The notes below the pieces were generated by a model. That model saw only the letters and a program-made list of their open reading frames with translations. It was not told where the DNA came from and did not search any database. Shown here in pieces: positions 12,285 through 23,174 of a stretch of 64,000 nucleotides of DNA. The number at the start of each line of letters is the position of its first letter. The first letter of the stretch is position 1. Position numbers and translations under genes: made by a program. This DNA is from Bufo bufo. Its lineage: Eukaryota > Chordata > Amphibia > Anura > Bufonidae. Location: contig NC_053395.1 of assembly GCF_905171765.1 (NCBI RefSeq), forward strand, positions 182,670,156 to 182,734,155, given 5' to 3'.

Positions 12285-12616
12285 GCCTAGCTCATTGTAA
12301 CATACGCTAACTGAATTATCACTGTAACCTCCCAACATAAGCACACACCACTTCATCTGCTCATCCAGACAATATTGCATCTCAGATGACAAACTATAGC
12401 ATCTTGTTGCATAGTCTCATTCTTCACACCGGGTCTTGACTTCTAGCTTCATAAATACCTTGGATATTAGAAATGTATTTTAAAGTCGCCAGAGACAGGC
12501 TTGTATCTTAACTCATGTTCTACGTAATGCATGGTCTCTCACTTTGTACTCACTCTGTACTTACTCTGTATTGTATTAAAAGTTACAATAAAAATATAAA
12601 AAATAAAAATAAAAAA
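12285..12616 (+). other. L1-like 3' UTR and A-rich tail
   Basis: Non-coding sequence after the ORF2 stop. It ends in AATAAAAATATAAAAAATAA-type simple A-rich sequence directly against the right target duplication, as expected for a reverse-transcribed 3' end. Confidence 0.85.
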
Positions 12617-12633
12617 AGAAATACATCCAGGCC
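12617..12633 (+). repeat. Target-site duplication, right copy (L1-like element)
   Basis: Second copy of agaaatacatccaggcc, identical to 6831-6847. Confidence 0.95.
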
Positions 12634-13990
12634 CCTCTTGAATTCTTTTAGTGAATTCACAGTCACAGTCCTAGGGATAAATAGATGATGGGAGAGATCT
12701 CTGTACTGACCCCTGATATATTTATACATAGTTATTAGATCCCCCTCAGTCGTCTTTTTTCTAAACTGAATAACCCTAACGTTGATAATCGTTCTGGGAA
12801 CTGTAGTCCACCCATTCAAGTTATTACTTTAGTTGCCCTTCTTTGAACTCTCTCCAGCTCTGCTATGTCTGCCTTGTTCACAGGAGCCCAAAAATGTATA
12901 CAGTACTCCATGTGTGGTCTGATTAGTGATTTTTAATGTGGCAGGACTATGTTCTTATCACGGACATCTATGCCCTTTTTGATGCAACCTATTGTCTTAT
13001 TGGCCTTGCCAGCAGCTGCCTGACACTGGTTTCTACAGCTTAGCTTGCTGTTTATAAAATTCCTAGGTCCTTTTCCATGTCAGTGTTACCGAGTGTTTTA
13101 CGATTTAGTATGTATTGGTGACTTGAATTATTCCTTACCATGTGCATAACCTTACATTTGTCAGTGTTAAACCTCATCTGCCACTTATCTGCTCAAGCCG
13201 CCACTCTATCCAGATCTATCTGTAGTAGTGTACGGTTCACTTCCGTGTTAATTACTTTACACAGTTTAGTGTCATCTGCAAAAAAAAATATTTTACTGTG
13301 CAAGCCTTCTACTAAGACCATTAATAAATATATTAAAGAGAATAGGGCCCAACACTGACCCCTGAGGTACTCCACTAGTGACAGTGACCCAATCTAAGTC
13401 TGTACCGTTAATACTCACCCTCTGTTTTCTATCACTGAGCCAGTTACTTTATGTGGTAGTGTTAAATGCTTTGGAGAAGTCAAGATATACAACATCCATT
13501 GATTTGCAGTGGTCAAGTCTAGAACTTACCTCCTCATAGAAAACTGATTAAATTATATATGGCGTTAGTTGCTTATTTTCATTGAGGTACTCCAAGATAG
13601 CATCTCATAGAAAACCTTCAAACAGTTTACCCACAACAGATGTTAAACTTACCATCCTATAGTTTCTGAGCTCTGCTTTTGGACCCTTTTTGAATATTGC
13701 ATCACATTTGCTACGTGCCAATCCTGTGGAACACTCCCTGTCAGTATAGAGTCCTTAAATATCAGAAATAAGGGTCAGGCTATGACATTACTTAATTCTC
13801 TTAGGATACGGGGGTGTATGCCATCTGGTCCTGGCGATTTGTCTATTTTAATTCTTTTAAGATGCCAAAGTACTTATTTCTGGATCAGATGGGGCACTTT
13901 GAATGGGGAATTTACTTTTACATTATGCATTTCATCTGACAGGTTATTTTCCTAAGTGAATGATTTTTTTTTACATCTTACCCTCTGGTA
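12634..13990 (-). pseudogene. Broken reverse transcriptase of the CR1/Rex1-like LINE
   Basis: On the minus strand, KSPGPDG near 13830 is the conserved motif before RT domain 2, and GSVPQDWHVA near 13730 is typical of the same region. The active-site box FADDTKLCKV lies near 13270, followed by LQIDLDRVAAW. Downstream come GKANKTIGCIKKGIDV near 12990 and the C-terminal RTVTVNSLKEFKRGLD at about 12640-12680. Several frames are needed to read it, so it is a pseudogene. The C-terminal coding tail resumes at 6847 and runs to about 6600 beyond the L1-like insertion. Confidence 0.8.
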
Positions 13991-14103
13991 TGTGTGGTCT
14001 TAATGCCCTCTTTGGTGCCCCCTTACTTAGGTCATTTGGTATAACTGTTTACTAATTATATATTTTAAGTATAAAATAAAAGCAACATTTTAATATTATC
14101 CTT

Positions 14104-14300
14104 CTGACAAAATTAAGGCAGATTTATCATAGACCGATGCTGTACCTAACTTATGACGATGAGTACACCTTGTCATAAATTAGGTGCATTAACCATCAGT
14201 CTGTGAGCCTTTACTGATATCTACCACAGCCCCTGGCTGGTGTAGATTTCAGTGTTCTTTTACGCTAGAAAACTGCTGTGAAAAAAAAAACACCCTTTTT
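14104..14300. repeat. Degenerate dispersed repeat
   Basis: Contains CTGGCTGGTGTAGATTTCAG, recalling the CTGGCGTAGATTCAG block of 1142-1520, and a self-complementary pair of ACCTAACTTATGACG-like words around 14150-14185. Too eroded to assign. Confidence 0.3.
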
Positions 14301-14509
14301 GGAAAAGAGGTGAGGCCACTTTCACAGATGGGATGTGGTTTTTATGGTGGAATGCAATGTTTTCCTTTCTTCAAACATAATGCTTCTCATTTAAAGCAAA
14401 ACGTTCTATTTTGGTCTCATAATTCCACAAAACATTGTTCTAATAGCTTTCTGGCTTGTCCATGTTATCTTTATCAAACTGTAGACATGCAGCAATGTTG
14501 TTTTTAGAG

Positions 14510-15265
14510 AGCAGCAGCTTCTACTTGCAATCCTGCCATGCACACCATTGTTTTTCAGTGTCCTCCTGATGGTGGACTCATGAACATTGACATTAGCTAA
14601 TGTGAGAAAGGCCTTTAATTGCTTAGAGGTTATACTGGGGTTGTTGGTGCCCTCATGGACTAGTTACACATCTTGCTCTTGGTATGATCTTTATTGTTTG
14701 ACAACTCCTGGGGATGGTAATAATGGTCTTGAATTTCCTCCAATTGTACACAATTAGTATGACTACTGATAATTGGAGTCCAAACTCTTTATAGATAGTT
14801 TTGTAACCTTTTCCAGCTTGTTGAGCATCAATAACTCTTCATCTGAGGTCCTCAAAAATCTCCTTAGTTCAAGGGATGGTACACTTTCACAAATATTTGC
14901 TGTGAAGATCAGACTTTAATAGATCCCTGTCCTTTCAATGAATAAGTCACCACACCTGATTGTCATCCCATTGGTTGAAAACACCTTCTCTAATTTCACA
15001 TTCACATTGTATCTGCTAATCCTAAAGGTTCACAAACTTCTTCACATACTTTTGCCACTCGCAGATATTTGATATTGCATCATTTTCCTCAATGAATAAA
15101 TTACCAATATATTTTTTATTCATTTGTTTGATCTGGTTATCTTTATCTACTTTTAGGACTTCTGTGAAAATGTTATATAGTTTTAGGTCAAATTGGACTT
15201 GGCTTTTTAGCAATATAAAAAAAGAAGAATGCAATGCACCGATCCACAGTTACATAGGACATTTC
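14510..15265 (-). mobile_element. Tc1/mariner fragment (5' half, minus strand)
   Basis: Minus-strand translation of 14500-14865 gives an N-terminal Tc1 transposase helix-turn-helix region. RVIDAQQAGKGYKTIYKEFG is followed by VVILIVYNWRKFKTIITIP, a type familiar from vertebrate Tc1 elements. The upstream part (14866-15265 in plus coordinates) fits the element's 5' non-coding arm, with an A/T-rich tract and CACAAACTTCTTCACATACTTTTGCCACT near 15030. The catalytic DDE half is absent and stop codons interrupt the frame, so this is a dead fragment. Confidence 0.7.
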
Positions 15266-15621
15266 GGCTTTGCAGGGCTAAATATTTTTATGTTTTAAAA
15301 AATGTTATGCAGTTTTTCAGATTTTTTACATTAACATTTTGTCCCATTAGCTTTAACTTTTCATTTTAACTTTTTAATGATTATGCATTGGTGAAAACTG
15401 GACTAAATGCATGCTGTAACATACATTTCATTGGGAAAACCTGAGAATTGTTCGGCCCTGACCTGTCCATATGAACTGTTAGCCCTGAAGATTATGATGC
15501 TAATAATAACATCCAAGGGTAAAATAGCTGACATTGGAGCTTCTGACCTCATTCATACTAGTTTTGTCTGAGAAACATGCTACAAATATCAGGTGCATTT
15601 CCTGGACTGAACACTACTCCT

Positions 15622-15800
15622 CTGACCCAAACTCATAGCATCATACTGATTTATGATGCTGTGAATTCTTGTCTGATTGCAGGTCTATTGTACTGTACTT
15701 TACTAGTGTTTTTTGCTAGCATTATGTGAGTACAGTATAGTAGACCAATGGTCACGCAGGAACTCACAACATCCTAAGTCGTAATGATTCTGTGAGTTCT
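15622..15800. repeat. Foldback repeat
   Basis: GGTCTATTGTACTGTACT near 15683 pairs with AGTACAGTATAGTAGACC near 15731. Outer words GATGCTGTGAATTCTTG and its imperfect complement near 15770-15800 extend the stem. Probably a non-autonomous DNA element or an LTR edge. Confidence 0.45.
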
Positions 15801-16140
15801 TAGGGTACTTAAAGCACCTTCCTTTGTGTGAAGGAGCCTGCACAATAGGTTTTCTAGCTTGCTAGTTTCTGCAAAGGTGTGCTATATCTGTTTGACTTCA
15901 GCCTGACTCCTGGATTCTGATCCTCCTCTACCTGACCTGTGTCTGACCTTCGTATTCTTCACTGCTTGCGCTAACTTCAGACTTTTTTCCGGATTGCTCG
16001 TACTGCCCTGACCTTGGCCCATCTCTGACTACGATTTTGCCTGATCCCTCGGTGCTCTGCACCAGTGTTTCTGACCCCTTTGGGTCAGCTGTCAGCCACA
16101 CGGAGACTACACAAGGAGTTGGAGTCTGGTGCGTCCCCTG
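15800..16140 (+). repeat. LTR-like dispersed repeat (copy 2)
   Basis: Shares word order and composition with 6190-6480, for example GAAGGAGCCTGCACAATAGG and TTTGCCTGATCCCTCGGTGC. It is directly preceded by a foldback. It may be a degenerate solo LTR; no clear ends were seen. Confidence 0.4.
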
Positions 16141-17190
16141 CAGTGAAGACCAGATTCATGTATAGGGGGGGTTAAAGGTTTAATACCATGGGGCTGCCAG
16201 TACTGCCCTTAGGTTTAGCCCAAAGTCTAATCTGTTGATTAAGCGGTTCCATACCCACTGCTGTAACACCCGGACCGAACACTCTCAGGTGAAAAAAGCC
16301 TTTTTCTAATTCTGCCAGTTTTCCTAGGATTGAGGATGTCAACTGATGGTAATCTCATAGATACAGCAATCTCAGGGTGCTTTCTAGACTATTTGGAAGT
16401 ATTTGTACCTACAATTAACTTAACCTCCTTTACATATGGATACATATATAGATCTAAATGTGTAAATGGGTCAATATGAATCTAAAACCAAACACATTTT
16501 AGTAAACATTCGTTCCGAACTATAATATAAAGCAAAAAATTGTATCTAAAAATGAAAATGTATAACCAAAATAATGGTAATACAATCCTAAGAATATAGG
16601 CAAATTGTTTAAGAATGATCTACCATGTGACAACAAACAGCATGGCTTACAAAATTAAAAGATTGCGTATACTATTATAGGAAGGTGGCAGGAAACCAAT
16701 TCTCCCAATGTTTTAAGCTAATTATTCCAGAATGACAGGTTATTACTTTAGTTAGAGGTGTAGCAGAGATACAAAAAAGTAGGACACAAATGCAATTTTC
16801 AGAGTTCGACAGGCAATTATATTAAGATGAGAAACGGCAAAAGTATTACATGGGATTGTATGTGCGGCAAATTTAGTAAATGATAAAACAACTAAATTAC
16901 AGTATATCTAGGATGACATGTATGATTATTGGTTAGAAAACAATGAGATTGTTCAGTTACATAAAAAGTTGCTTCTGACTGAGATAATGCAGAGAAGTAA
17001 ATAAAATGAGATGCAAAATTTCATTTAATACTAATTGCATATGTTTTAAAGTAACAAAGTGAATGTTTATAAATGTGGTAAACTGAGCACCCTTTTTTGC
17101 ATTTATTAGGGGGTAATGAAAAATCTCATCATGTAAATTTTCGAGGGTTTTCCTTTTTTAAATTTACTTTGATGGCAAATGTAAGGCTAA
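16141..17190. other. No recognisable feature
   Basis: AT-rich sequence without coding potential or clear repeats. Confidence 0.5.
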
Positions 17191-17191
17191 C

Positions 17192-17552
17192 TTGATACTG
17201 GCGGCATAGCTGTCCGGCAGAGAACAGTTTGCCAGTGTTCTCCAGATCCGGCATAGCCAGATAGCGCTTCATGCCTGCCAGACCCTACTGACTATAATGG
17301 GATCCAATGGGGATCCAGTGACTTCCCTGCATAAATGCTGGGGTTCAGACAGATTTAAACTGTTGTGTGTAGGCTGAATCTCGGCATTTATGCAGGGAGC
17401 GGAAGTATCTTAGCCGAATGCCATTATAGTCAATGGGATCTGATGGGCGTGTGGCACTTTTTGGCTATGTCGGGTCCGGAGAACACTGGCAGGCTGTTCT
17501 TTGCCGGAACAGCTGGCTGAATAGTTTTGCTGCAAATGTGAAGTTAGCCAAA
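17192..17552. mobile_element. Harbinger-like short inverted-repeat element
   Basis: Left end GGCTAACTTGATACTGGCGG and the complement of the right end GGCTAACTTCACATTTGCAG align over about 45 bp with interruptions; both arms then carry a CAGCTGTTCCGGC-like word. The ends resemble the GGCTACTTTCACACTGGCG ends of the better preserved element at 61930-62396. The flanking trinucleotides are TAA and AAA, so the target duplication is degenerate. No ORF; non-autonomous. Confidence 0.55.
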
Positions 17553-18090
17553 GAGATTAAGATACAAACAGCAAATGGAGATTATAAAATCAATATAGTT
17601 AATATGGTAAAGGAGTGGTTATTTAACCCTTTCATGACTAAGGGTCATTTACAAATCTGACATGCGTCACTTTATGTGGTAATAGCTTTGGAACACTTTT
17701 ATTTATCCAAGCCATTCAGAGACTGTTTTCTCGTGACACATTCTACTTCATGACGTCATAAATTTGAGTCAATATATTTCTGTAATGACCGACGTCACGC
17801 ACAGGGAGGAAAAAGGGAAAGCCCTGCCCAAGGGAGAGGGAAAGGTGGTGACCCCTAACTCACCTTGCGGCTGGCACCTGACTGCCCTGACGTCCCTAGA
17901 CGGGTTCCTCACCCGTGCGTCGATCACGTGCCTAAACCCTGGCTTTCGCTAAAATGAGCCCTAGATAGTGGGATCGCTAGTCCGCACCACTGTCACTAAG
18001 AGGGAAACACCAGGGAGAGGACAGACAAAACAGACAAACACATACACCCAGGTGGGCGATCACAATAGACCACAAAGGTCCAACAGTTGT
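17553..18090. repeat. Unclassified GC-rich repeat-like segment
   Basis: 17775-18060 is more GC-rich than its surroundings (GACGTCACGCACAGGGAGG onward) and looks like an inserted sequence. No ends, duplications or coding motifs define it. Confidence 0.3.
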
Positions 18091-19030
18091 ATTGGTACTA
18101 TTTTGGGGTACATATGATTTTTAATTGCTCTATATTCCGTTTTTTTGTGAGGCAAGGTAACCCAAAAATGGCTGTTTTGGCACTGTTTTGTTATTTTTAA
18201 TTTTTTACAAGATTCATCTGACAGGGTAGATCATGTGCTATTTTTATAGACTCAATGATATCAAATGTGTCTACTTTGTTTGTTTGTTTGTTTGTTTTTG
18301 TGTGTCCATTTTCTGAACGCCATATTTTTTTAATTTTTCTGCTGATCATCCTGTGCAGGGACTCATTTTTTAAAGAAAGAGTGGAGGTTTTTATTGGTAC
18401 CGTTTTTGAGTATATAGGATTTTTTGATCATTCATTATTACACTTTATGGGGCAAGGTGACCAAAAAATTGGCTGTTTTGGAACAGTTTTTATTTATTTA
18501 TTTTTACTGCGTTCATCTGATGGGTTATGTCATATGACAGTTTTATAGAGCAGATCGTTACGGACATGGCAATACCTAATATGTATACTTTTTCTTATTT
18601 ATTTAAGTTTTACACAATAATAGCATTTTTGAAACCAAAAAAATGATGTTTTAGTGTCTCCATGTTCTGAGAGCTATAGTTTTTTTTATATTTTTTGGGC
18701 GATTTTCTTATTTAGGGTCTCATTTTTTGCGGGATGAGGTGATGGCTTTATTGGTACCATTATGTTTGACATACAACTTTTTGATCGCACTCTTTGTGAC
18801 GTAAGGTGACAAAAATTGCTTTTTTTGACACAGTTTTTATTTTTTATTTTTTTATGGTGTTTATCGGACGGGGTCGATCATGTGAGGCACAGATCGGGAG
18901 GCGCCAGGAAACATTACCTGATTTCAGGCTCTGATCTGCAGAGCGCAGATCAGAGCCTGGAACAGGCACTTTTACACTGCACGGAGTATGTGTAGCTAGC
19001 ACGTATATAGCGGTATGGCAGTCGGGAAGG
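18091..19030 (+). repeat. Degenerate tandem repeat, about three units of 300-350 bp
   Basis: The series TTGGTAC, then a GCAAGGTAACCCAAAAATGG-like word, then GTTTTTATTTTT, then GTTCATCTGAC, then TCATGTG recurs near 18095, 18395 and 18750, with drift and length changes. A (GTTT)n tract lies at 18275-18300. Non-coding; all open frames here are short. Confidence 0.55.
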
Positions 19031-19211
19031 GGTTAAATATGAAAGGCCTTTTGTGTTGAAATTGAGCTGTCAGGTAGCGCAAGATCTGACAGAGGGAGAG
19101 AAGTTGGGTAAATCACTCACTCTTGATGCACAGTTATCTAGTATTGCAGGAAGAGGAAGGGACTAAATGGAATGCATCTCTTACTCAAAGGGAGCTCAAA
19201 TATTAATGCAC

Positions 19212-19586
19212 TGTGACACAGTGAAGGGTATGGTCTGGGAAAACAGGTATTTTCCTCCCAGTGTGTGCTGCTGGGCTGATTTGCAGCCAGGTGGGGTCAA
19301 ACACCGGACTGGATTTTAAGTGCCGATCCGGGTTTTGACAACACCTAGCTGTCCTTAAGAGACAGATGGGCTCAGCAGCAAGGTGTCTCTGTTTTGGGAT
19401 CTGAGGCATGGTGCATGCTAGAGGGCTGAGAGCTGCGCGCTGGGGAAACAGGTCCCCCTTAAAGCCTGTTGTGGATCACTTTGTTTTTGCCTTGTGTGTG
19501 AATAAATACTGAAGTTTTGCTTTACAAACTGTTTTTTGTCTCTGTTCTGCATCCGCTTACCCTGCCTACCAGAGCGAATCCCCACA
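19212..19586 (+). repeat. 5' LTR of gypsy copy 1
   Basis: Begins TGTGACACAGTGAAGG and ends GAATCCCCACA (TG...CA). It contains GTGTGAATAAATACTGAAG near 19495, which supplies an AATAAA polyadenylation signal. It matches 24153-24428 except for two segments missing in the 3' copy. ATTGGTGAAAGATGC immediately follows and is the expected primer-binding position; the tRNA was not identified. Confidence 0.9.
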
Positions 19587-19662
19587 ATTGGTGAAAGATG
19601 CAGGCAAGCACAGAGGGGCTGGCATAAACGCCAAAATATTTTTGTTTTCGGGGTACGGCTGG

Positions 19663-20541
19663 ATGTCCTGGATTAAACCAGCTAAATTCAATCCTGTGTC
19701 ACGTGACAAAATGGAGGCTGTAATGAAAGCTCTCGTGGAGGCTAACCAAAACCAGCCAGAAACAAACCAGCTGCTGTTACAACAAGTGATGGCTTTACAG
19801 ATGGCAGGAGCGTCCCAGAATGTCCATGATGTCCGGAAAGCGGTCCGTGCGGCGATCCCCAAGATGACACCATCAGATGACGTCGAAACCTACCTGACGA
19901 TGTACGAGAAGGTGGCCACAAGGGAGAATCTACCGCGAGATCAGTGGGCTGAGGTCGTCACTCCGTTCCTGCCATCCGATTCCCAGCGGGTGTATTTCGA
20001 CTTGCCAGACGATCAAGCGGTCGACTAGCAGAAAGTCAAGGGTGAGATTCTGGCAAGACTGGGGGTGAATGTGTTGGTCCGGGCCCAGCGGGTGCATCGG
20101 TGGGGGTTCAACCCGGCTGAGCCTGTGAGACCCCAGTATTATAACTTGCTTCACCTCTTGCAAAAGTGACTACAGCCTGATGTGCTGAACCCCACTTTTT
20201 CACCCCATCTCCAGCACTGGATCAGCCAGGTGTCTTCTGGCAATGCTCTTGAGATGGTGGACCTGGTTGAACGCTATGAGGCAACCAGGAATCTAAAGGG
20301 GGGTTCTTTCGGGAGGGGGCCAGTCAAACCTTGGAAATCTCCACACCAGGCCCAGAGGTTTAAGCCGATAAAATCTGCCCAGGATGTACCCACTACGGAC
20401 CTGGCTCCAATAGTCTGCTGGCGGTGTCAGGAGCCTGGCCATGTAAGGGCTGACTGTCCCCATCGGGTTGAGCCCATAGACACTAACTATGGCTACTGTC
20501 AGTTGCTATATGCCAGAAAGCTTTGTGCAACAGGTGCCCCA
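19663..20541 (+). pseudogene. Gag with SCAN-like domain and zinc knuckle (copy 1, broken)
   Basis: Gag assembles the particle and packages RNA. The start MSWIKPA is conserved in copy 2 (60001), which supports it. The SCAN-like core runs from about WGFNPAEPVRPQYYNLLHLL into WLQPDVL and the LLQHWI region. In this copy a stretch corresponding to MLEHLLADMFWRALP of copy 2 is deleted near 20195. The zinc knuckle CWRCQEPGHVRADC (CX2CX4HX4C) lies at about 20419-20460. In-frame stops are TAG at 20026-20028, TGA at 20167-20169 (TGG in copy 2) and TAA at 20542-20544. The TAG falls at the very codon that is TAA in copy 2. SCAN domains of vertebrate zinc-finger proteins are known to derive from this kind of Gag. 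Confidence 0.85.
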
Positions 20542-20544
20542 TAA

Positions 20545-21162
20545 ACTCTAGATCACTTGTGCCAGGTGGAAGTGGGAGACACTCCAGCGGTGGCCCTTCT
20601 AGACTCAGGCAGTCTGGTGACCCTAGTAAGGGCTCCCCTGGTACGGTTCACTGAGTATACTGGCTGGAAATTTGGGGTCATGTGCATTCATGGGGACTTG
20701 AAAGACTATCCCACTGCCCTGATGTCTCTAACCACGGGGGCCGGCAGGTGGACTCACAAAGTGGCAGTTGCCACAAACTTACACTACGAACTTATAATCG
20801 GGAGAGACTTCCCGGGTTTCCCGGCACTGTGGCCTGCTATGAGGGTGAATGGTGCCCATGAGACAGAGGTAACCCCAGCAGAGTGGCCTTGCTCCGGAGG
20901 GAGGCCAGAACCCTGGGAACCCGAGGCCGAAGGGCCAGCGGTAGGGGTGACCGCCACTTCGATGGAAGAGGGGGAGACAACCCCACTGAGTGTAATGGTT
21001 GGAGACGTGAAGGACTTGCCACCAAGGCCTGTGCTGGCAGACCTCAATGTCTCCGGGGATAATTTTGGTACTGCACAACACCAGGACCCAACCTTATCCC
21101 GAGCCTGGGAAAATGTATTAATAATAGATGGTGACCCACAACAACCAGGGGCAGAGTCGGTG
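20545..21162 (+). pseudogene. Aspartic protease region of gypsy copy 1
   Basis: VALLDSGSLVTLV at about 20590-20628 holds the DSG catalytic motif of retroelement aspartic proteases, and ELIIGRDFPGFPALW near 20788 fits the ILG-type second conserved block. The region is in frame with Gag upstream and integrase downstream, and processing of one polyprotein is inferred. The linker after 20860 is rich in G, P and E and poorly conserved. Confidence 0.8.
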
Positions 21163-22300
21163 TTCCCCCATTTTGTGGTTCATCAGGATATGTTGTATCG
21201 GGTAAACCAGCTGCGGGGTGAACCCATTGAACAGTTGGTGGTGCCCAAGGCTTATCGCAAACTCGTGTTAGAGTTAGCCCACCAACATGTTCTTGGGGGT
21301 CATCTGGGAATGCAGAAAACACAAGACCGGATACTACAATGGTTTTACTGGCCCAGTGTGTTTAGGGAGGTGGATGAATTCTGTAAGTCTTGCCCGACCT
21401 GCCAGGCAACTAGCCCCCAGCAGCTTTTCCGCAGTCCCTTGGTACCTCTCCCGATCATCGAGGTACCGTTTGAGTGAATCGCTATGGACCTCGTAGACCC
21501 AGTGCCAAAGTCTGCTAGAGGACACCACCACATCTTGGTTGTCTTGGACTACACCACTCGGTACCCAGAGGCAGTGCCACTGCGACATACATCGGCTAAA
21601 TTTATACGGTAGCTAATGGAGATGTTCTCTCGAGTGGGGCTACCTAAAGAGGTTCTGACTGACCAGGGGACCCCTTTCATGTCCAAGGTCATGAGGGAAC
21701 TCTGTAAGTTGCTGCATATCAAACAGTTCCGGACGTCCGTGTACCATCCACAAACGGACGGTCTGGTAGAGAGGTTTAACAAAACATTAAAAACCATGTT
21801 AAAAAGGGTGGTGTCTAAAAATGGGAAGGATTGGGACCTTCTTATGCCCTATCTCATGTTCGCTGTGCGAGAGGTACCCCAGGCCTCTAATGGGTTCTTG
21901 CCCTTCGAACTGCTATATTGCAGACATCCTCGTGGTTTGTTGGACGTAGCCAAAGAGGAAAAGTGGGAACAGCAAACCTACTCCGCACAAAAATGTTCTT
22001 GAGTACATTACCCAGATGCAAGAAAGGATAGAGACAGTGTTACCTCTTGTTAGGGAGCATATGGAGGCAGCTCAGCAAACACAAAGTCAGATCTATAATC
22101 GGCAGGCCTGGGTCCAGATCTTTAACCCGGTGATCGGGTTTTGGTTCTGGTACCGACCGTGGACAGTAAGTTTCTGGCTAGGGGCAGTGGCCCTACGAGG
22201 TACTCAAGAAAGTTGGAGAGGTAAATTACAAGGTACACCAGCCAGGGCGGCGAAAGCCAGAGCAGGTTTACCATGTTAATTTTTCTAAAACCTTGGAAAG
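21163..22300 (+). pseudogene. Integrase of gypsy copy 1, located before reverse transcriptase
   Basis: The zinc-binding HHCC part is visible as HQHVLGGHLGMQKTQDR followed by CKSCPTC (about 21280-21405). The catalytic core includes MDLVDPVPK, VVLDYTTRYPEAVP, VLTDQGTPFMS and VYHPQTDGLVERFNKTLK (21480-21800), giving the D, D, E residues. A GPY/F-type module (GPYEV..KVGEVNYKVH) is readable at about 22188-22240 in another frame. TGA at 21475-21477 and TAG at 21610-21612 interrupt it, and a frame shift lies near 21995. A 25-bp tandem duplication starting GAAAGATAGGGAGACCTG lies at 22295-22344. Confidence 0.87.
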
Positions 22301-22489
22301 ATAGGGAGACCTGTACTGAAGAAAGATAGGGAGACCTGTACTGAAGACAGCCCGCGGCCGGGTTTTATAGGGGAAGAGGTTCCACCCCCTCTGTCTGATG
22401 CAAGGGAAGCGGTCGCTACAATAAGAATTGAGGACAGCCTCTACTCTAAACAGGCTCAGAGGCAAGAGTTCATTAGTCGGAACACGGAT

Positions 22490-23166
22490 GTGTTCTCGGA
22501 CCTCCTTGGACGCACTTCCATAATCAAGCATGACATTGTCACTGAGCCTCAGGCAAAAGTCTGGTTAAAGCCATACCAGGTACATGAGGCTCGGCGACAA
22601 GCCATCTCAGAGGAAGTGCAGCTAATGCTGTGGCTAGACGTCATCAAGGACTCTAAAAGTAAGTGGGCCAGTCCTATAGTCTTAATACCCAAGCCGGACA
22701 GGACGTTACGGTTTTGTAACGATTTTCGTAAGCTGAACGAAATATCTAAATTCGATGCATATCCCATGCCCCGGGTGGATGAGCTAATTGAGAAGTTAGG
22801 ACAAGCACAGTATTTTTCTGTTTTGGACCTCACGAAAGGGTACTGGCAGGTGCCCTTAACAGAGGCTGCCAAAGAGAAAACTGCCTTCATCACGCCTGAG
22901 GGGCTGTATCAGTATAAGGTGTTACCCTTTGGTCTGCATGGCGCCCCTGCCACTTTTCAACATCTAATGGACATTGTCCACATCGGCAATACGCCTTGGC
23001 TTACCTGAATGATATTGTCTTACACAGTACTGACTGGAAAAGTCACCTGCCCAAAGTACAGACCGTAGTGGACTCCCTTCGGAAGGCTGGACTAACAGCT
23101 AACCCAAAAAAATGTGCGATAGGGTTAGAGGAGACTAAATACCTAGGGTATGTCATTGGGCGCGGA
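22490..23166 (+). pseudogene. Reverse transcriptase of gypsy copy 1
   Basis: Readable blocks are WASPIVLIPKPDRTLRFCNDFRKLN, FDAYPMPRVDELIEKLGQA, FSVLDLTKGYWQVPL, KTAFITPEGLYQYKVLPFGL and the active-site region AYLNDIVLHS near 23000. The usual YLDD is YLND here, and a frame change precedes it. The thumb and connection continue after the hAT-type insertion at 23175-23468 (VNKIEAIRN, SFLGMVGYYLRFVPHFA). Typical Ty3/gypsy RT, but downstream of integrase. Confidence 0.88.
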
Positions 23167-23174
23167 GTCATCAA
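23167..23174 (+). repeat. 8-bp target duplication, left (gtcatcaa)
   Basis: gtcatcaa occurs here and at 23469-23476. Gypsy copy 2 has a single GTCATCAA at the corresponding site, confirming a clean insertion. Confidence 0.85.

Larger units (their letters stand above)
6848..12616 (+). mobile_element. Near-intact L1-like LINE (full-length, two ORFs)
   Basis: A 5.77-kb non-LTR retrotransposon with a short GC-rich 5' UTR, ORF1 (6948-8033), a 456-bp inter-ORF region, ORF2 (about 8490-12284), a roughly 300-bp 3' UTR and an A-rich tail. A perfect 17-bp duplication flanks it, the mark of target-primed reverse transcription. Each ORF is broken by just one in-frame TGA, and both TGAs are compatible with decay of a CGA arginine codon by CpG deamination. 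Apart from these the reading frames are continuous, so the insertion is probably young. The protein features place it in the L1/Tx1 group; L1 proper and Tx1 were not resolved. Confidence 0.93.
6596..14010 (-). mobile_element. CR1/Rex1-like non-LTR retrotransposon, 5'-truncated, split by an L1-like element
   Basis: Minus-strand translation in several broken frames gives the fingers and palm of a CR1/Rex1-type reverse transcriptase. In order these are KSPGPDGIHPRILR (about 13802-13845), an [15 protein letters not shown] stretch (near 13365), FADDTKLCKV (about 13270), and a degenerate KWQMRFNTDKCKVMH-type stretch. A C-terminal tail continues on the far side of the insertion at 6596-6847. An L1-like element with its own target duplication separates the last part from the rest. 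The 5' end with the endonuclease is missing, and stop codons and frame shifts make it non-functional. CR1 and Rex1 clades cannot be separated by eye. Confidence 0.8.

Noticed and set aside
20779..21081. Minus-strand frames across the gypsy protease linker
   Set aside because: Shadows of the GC-rich gag-pol sequence; the plus strand has the recognisable motifs.
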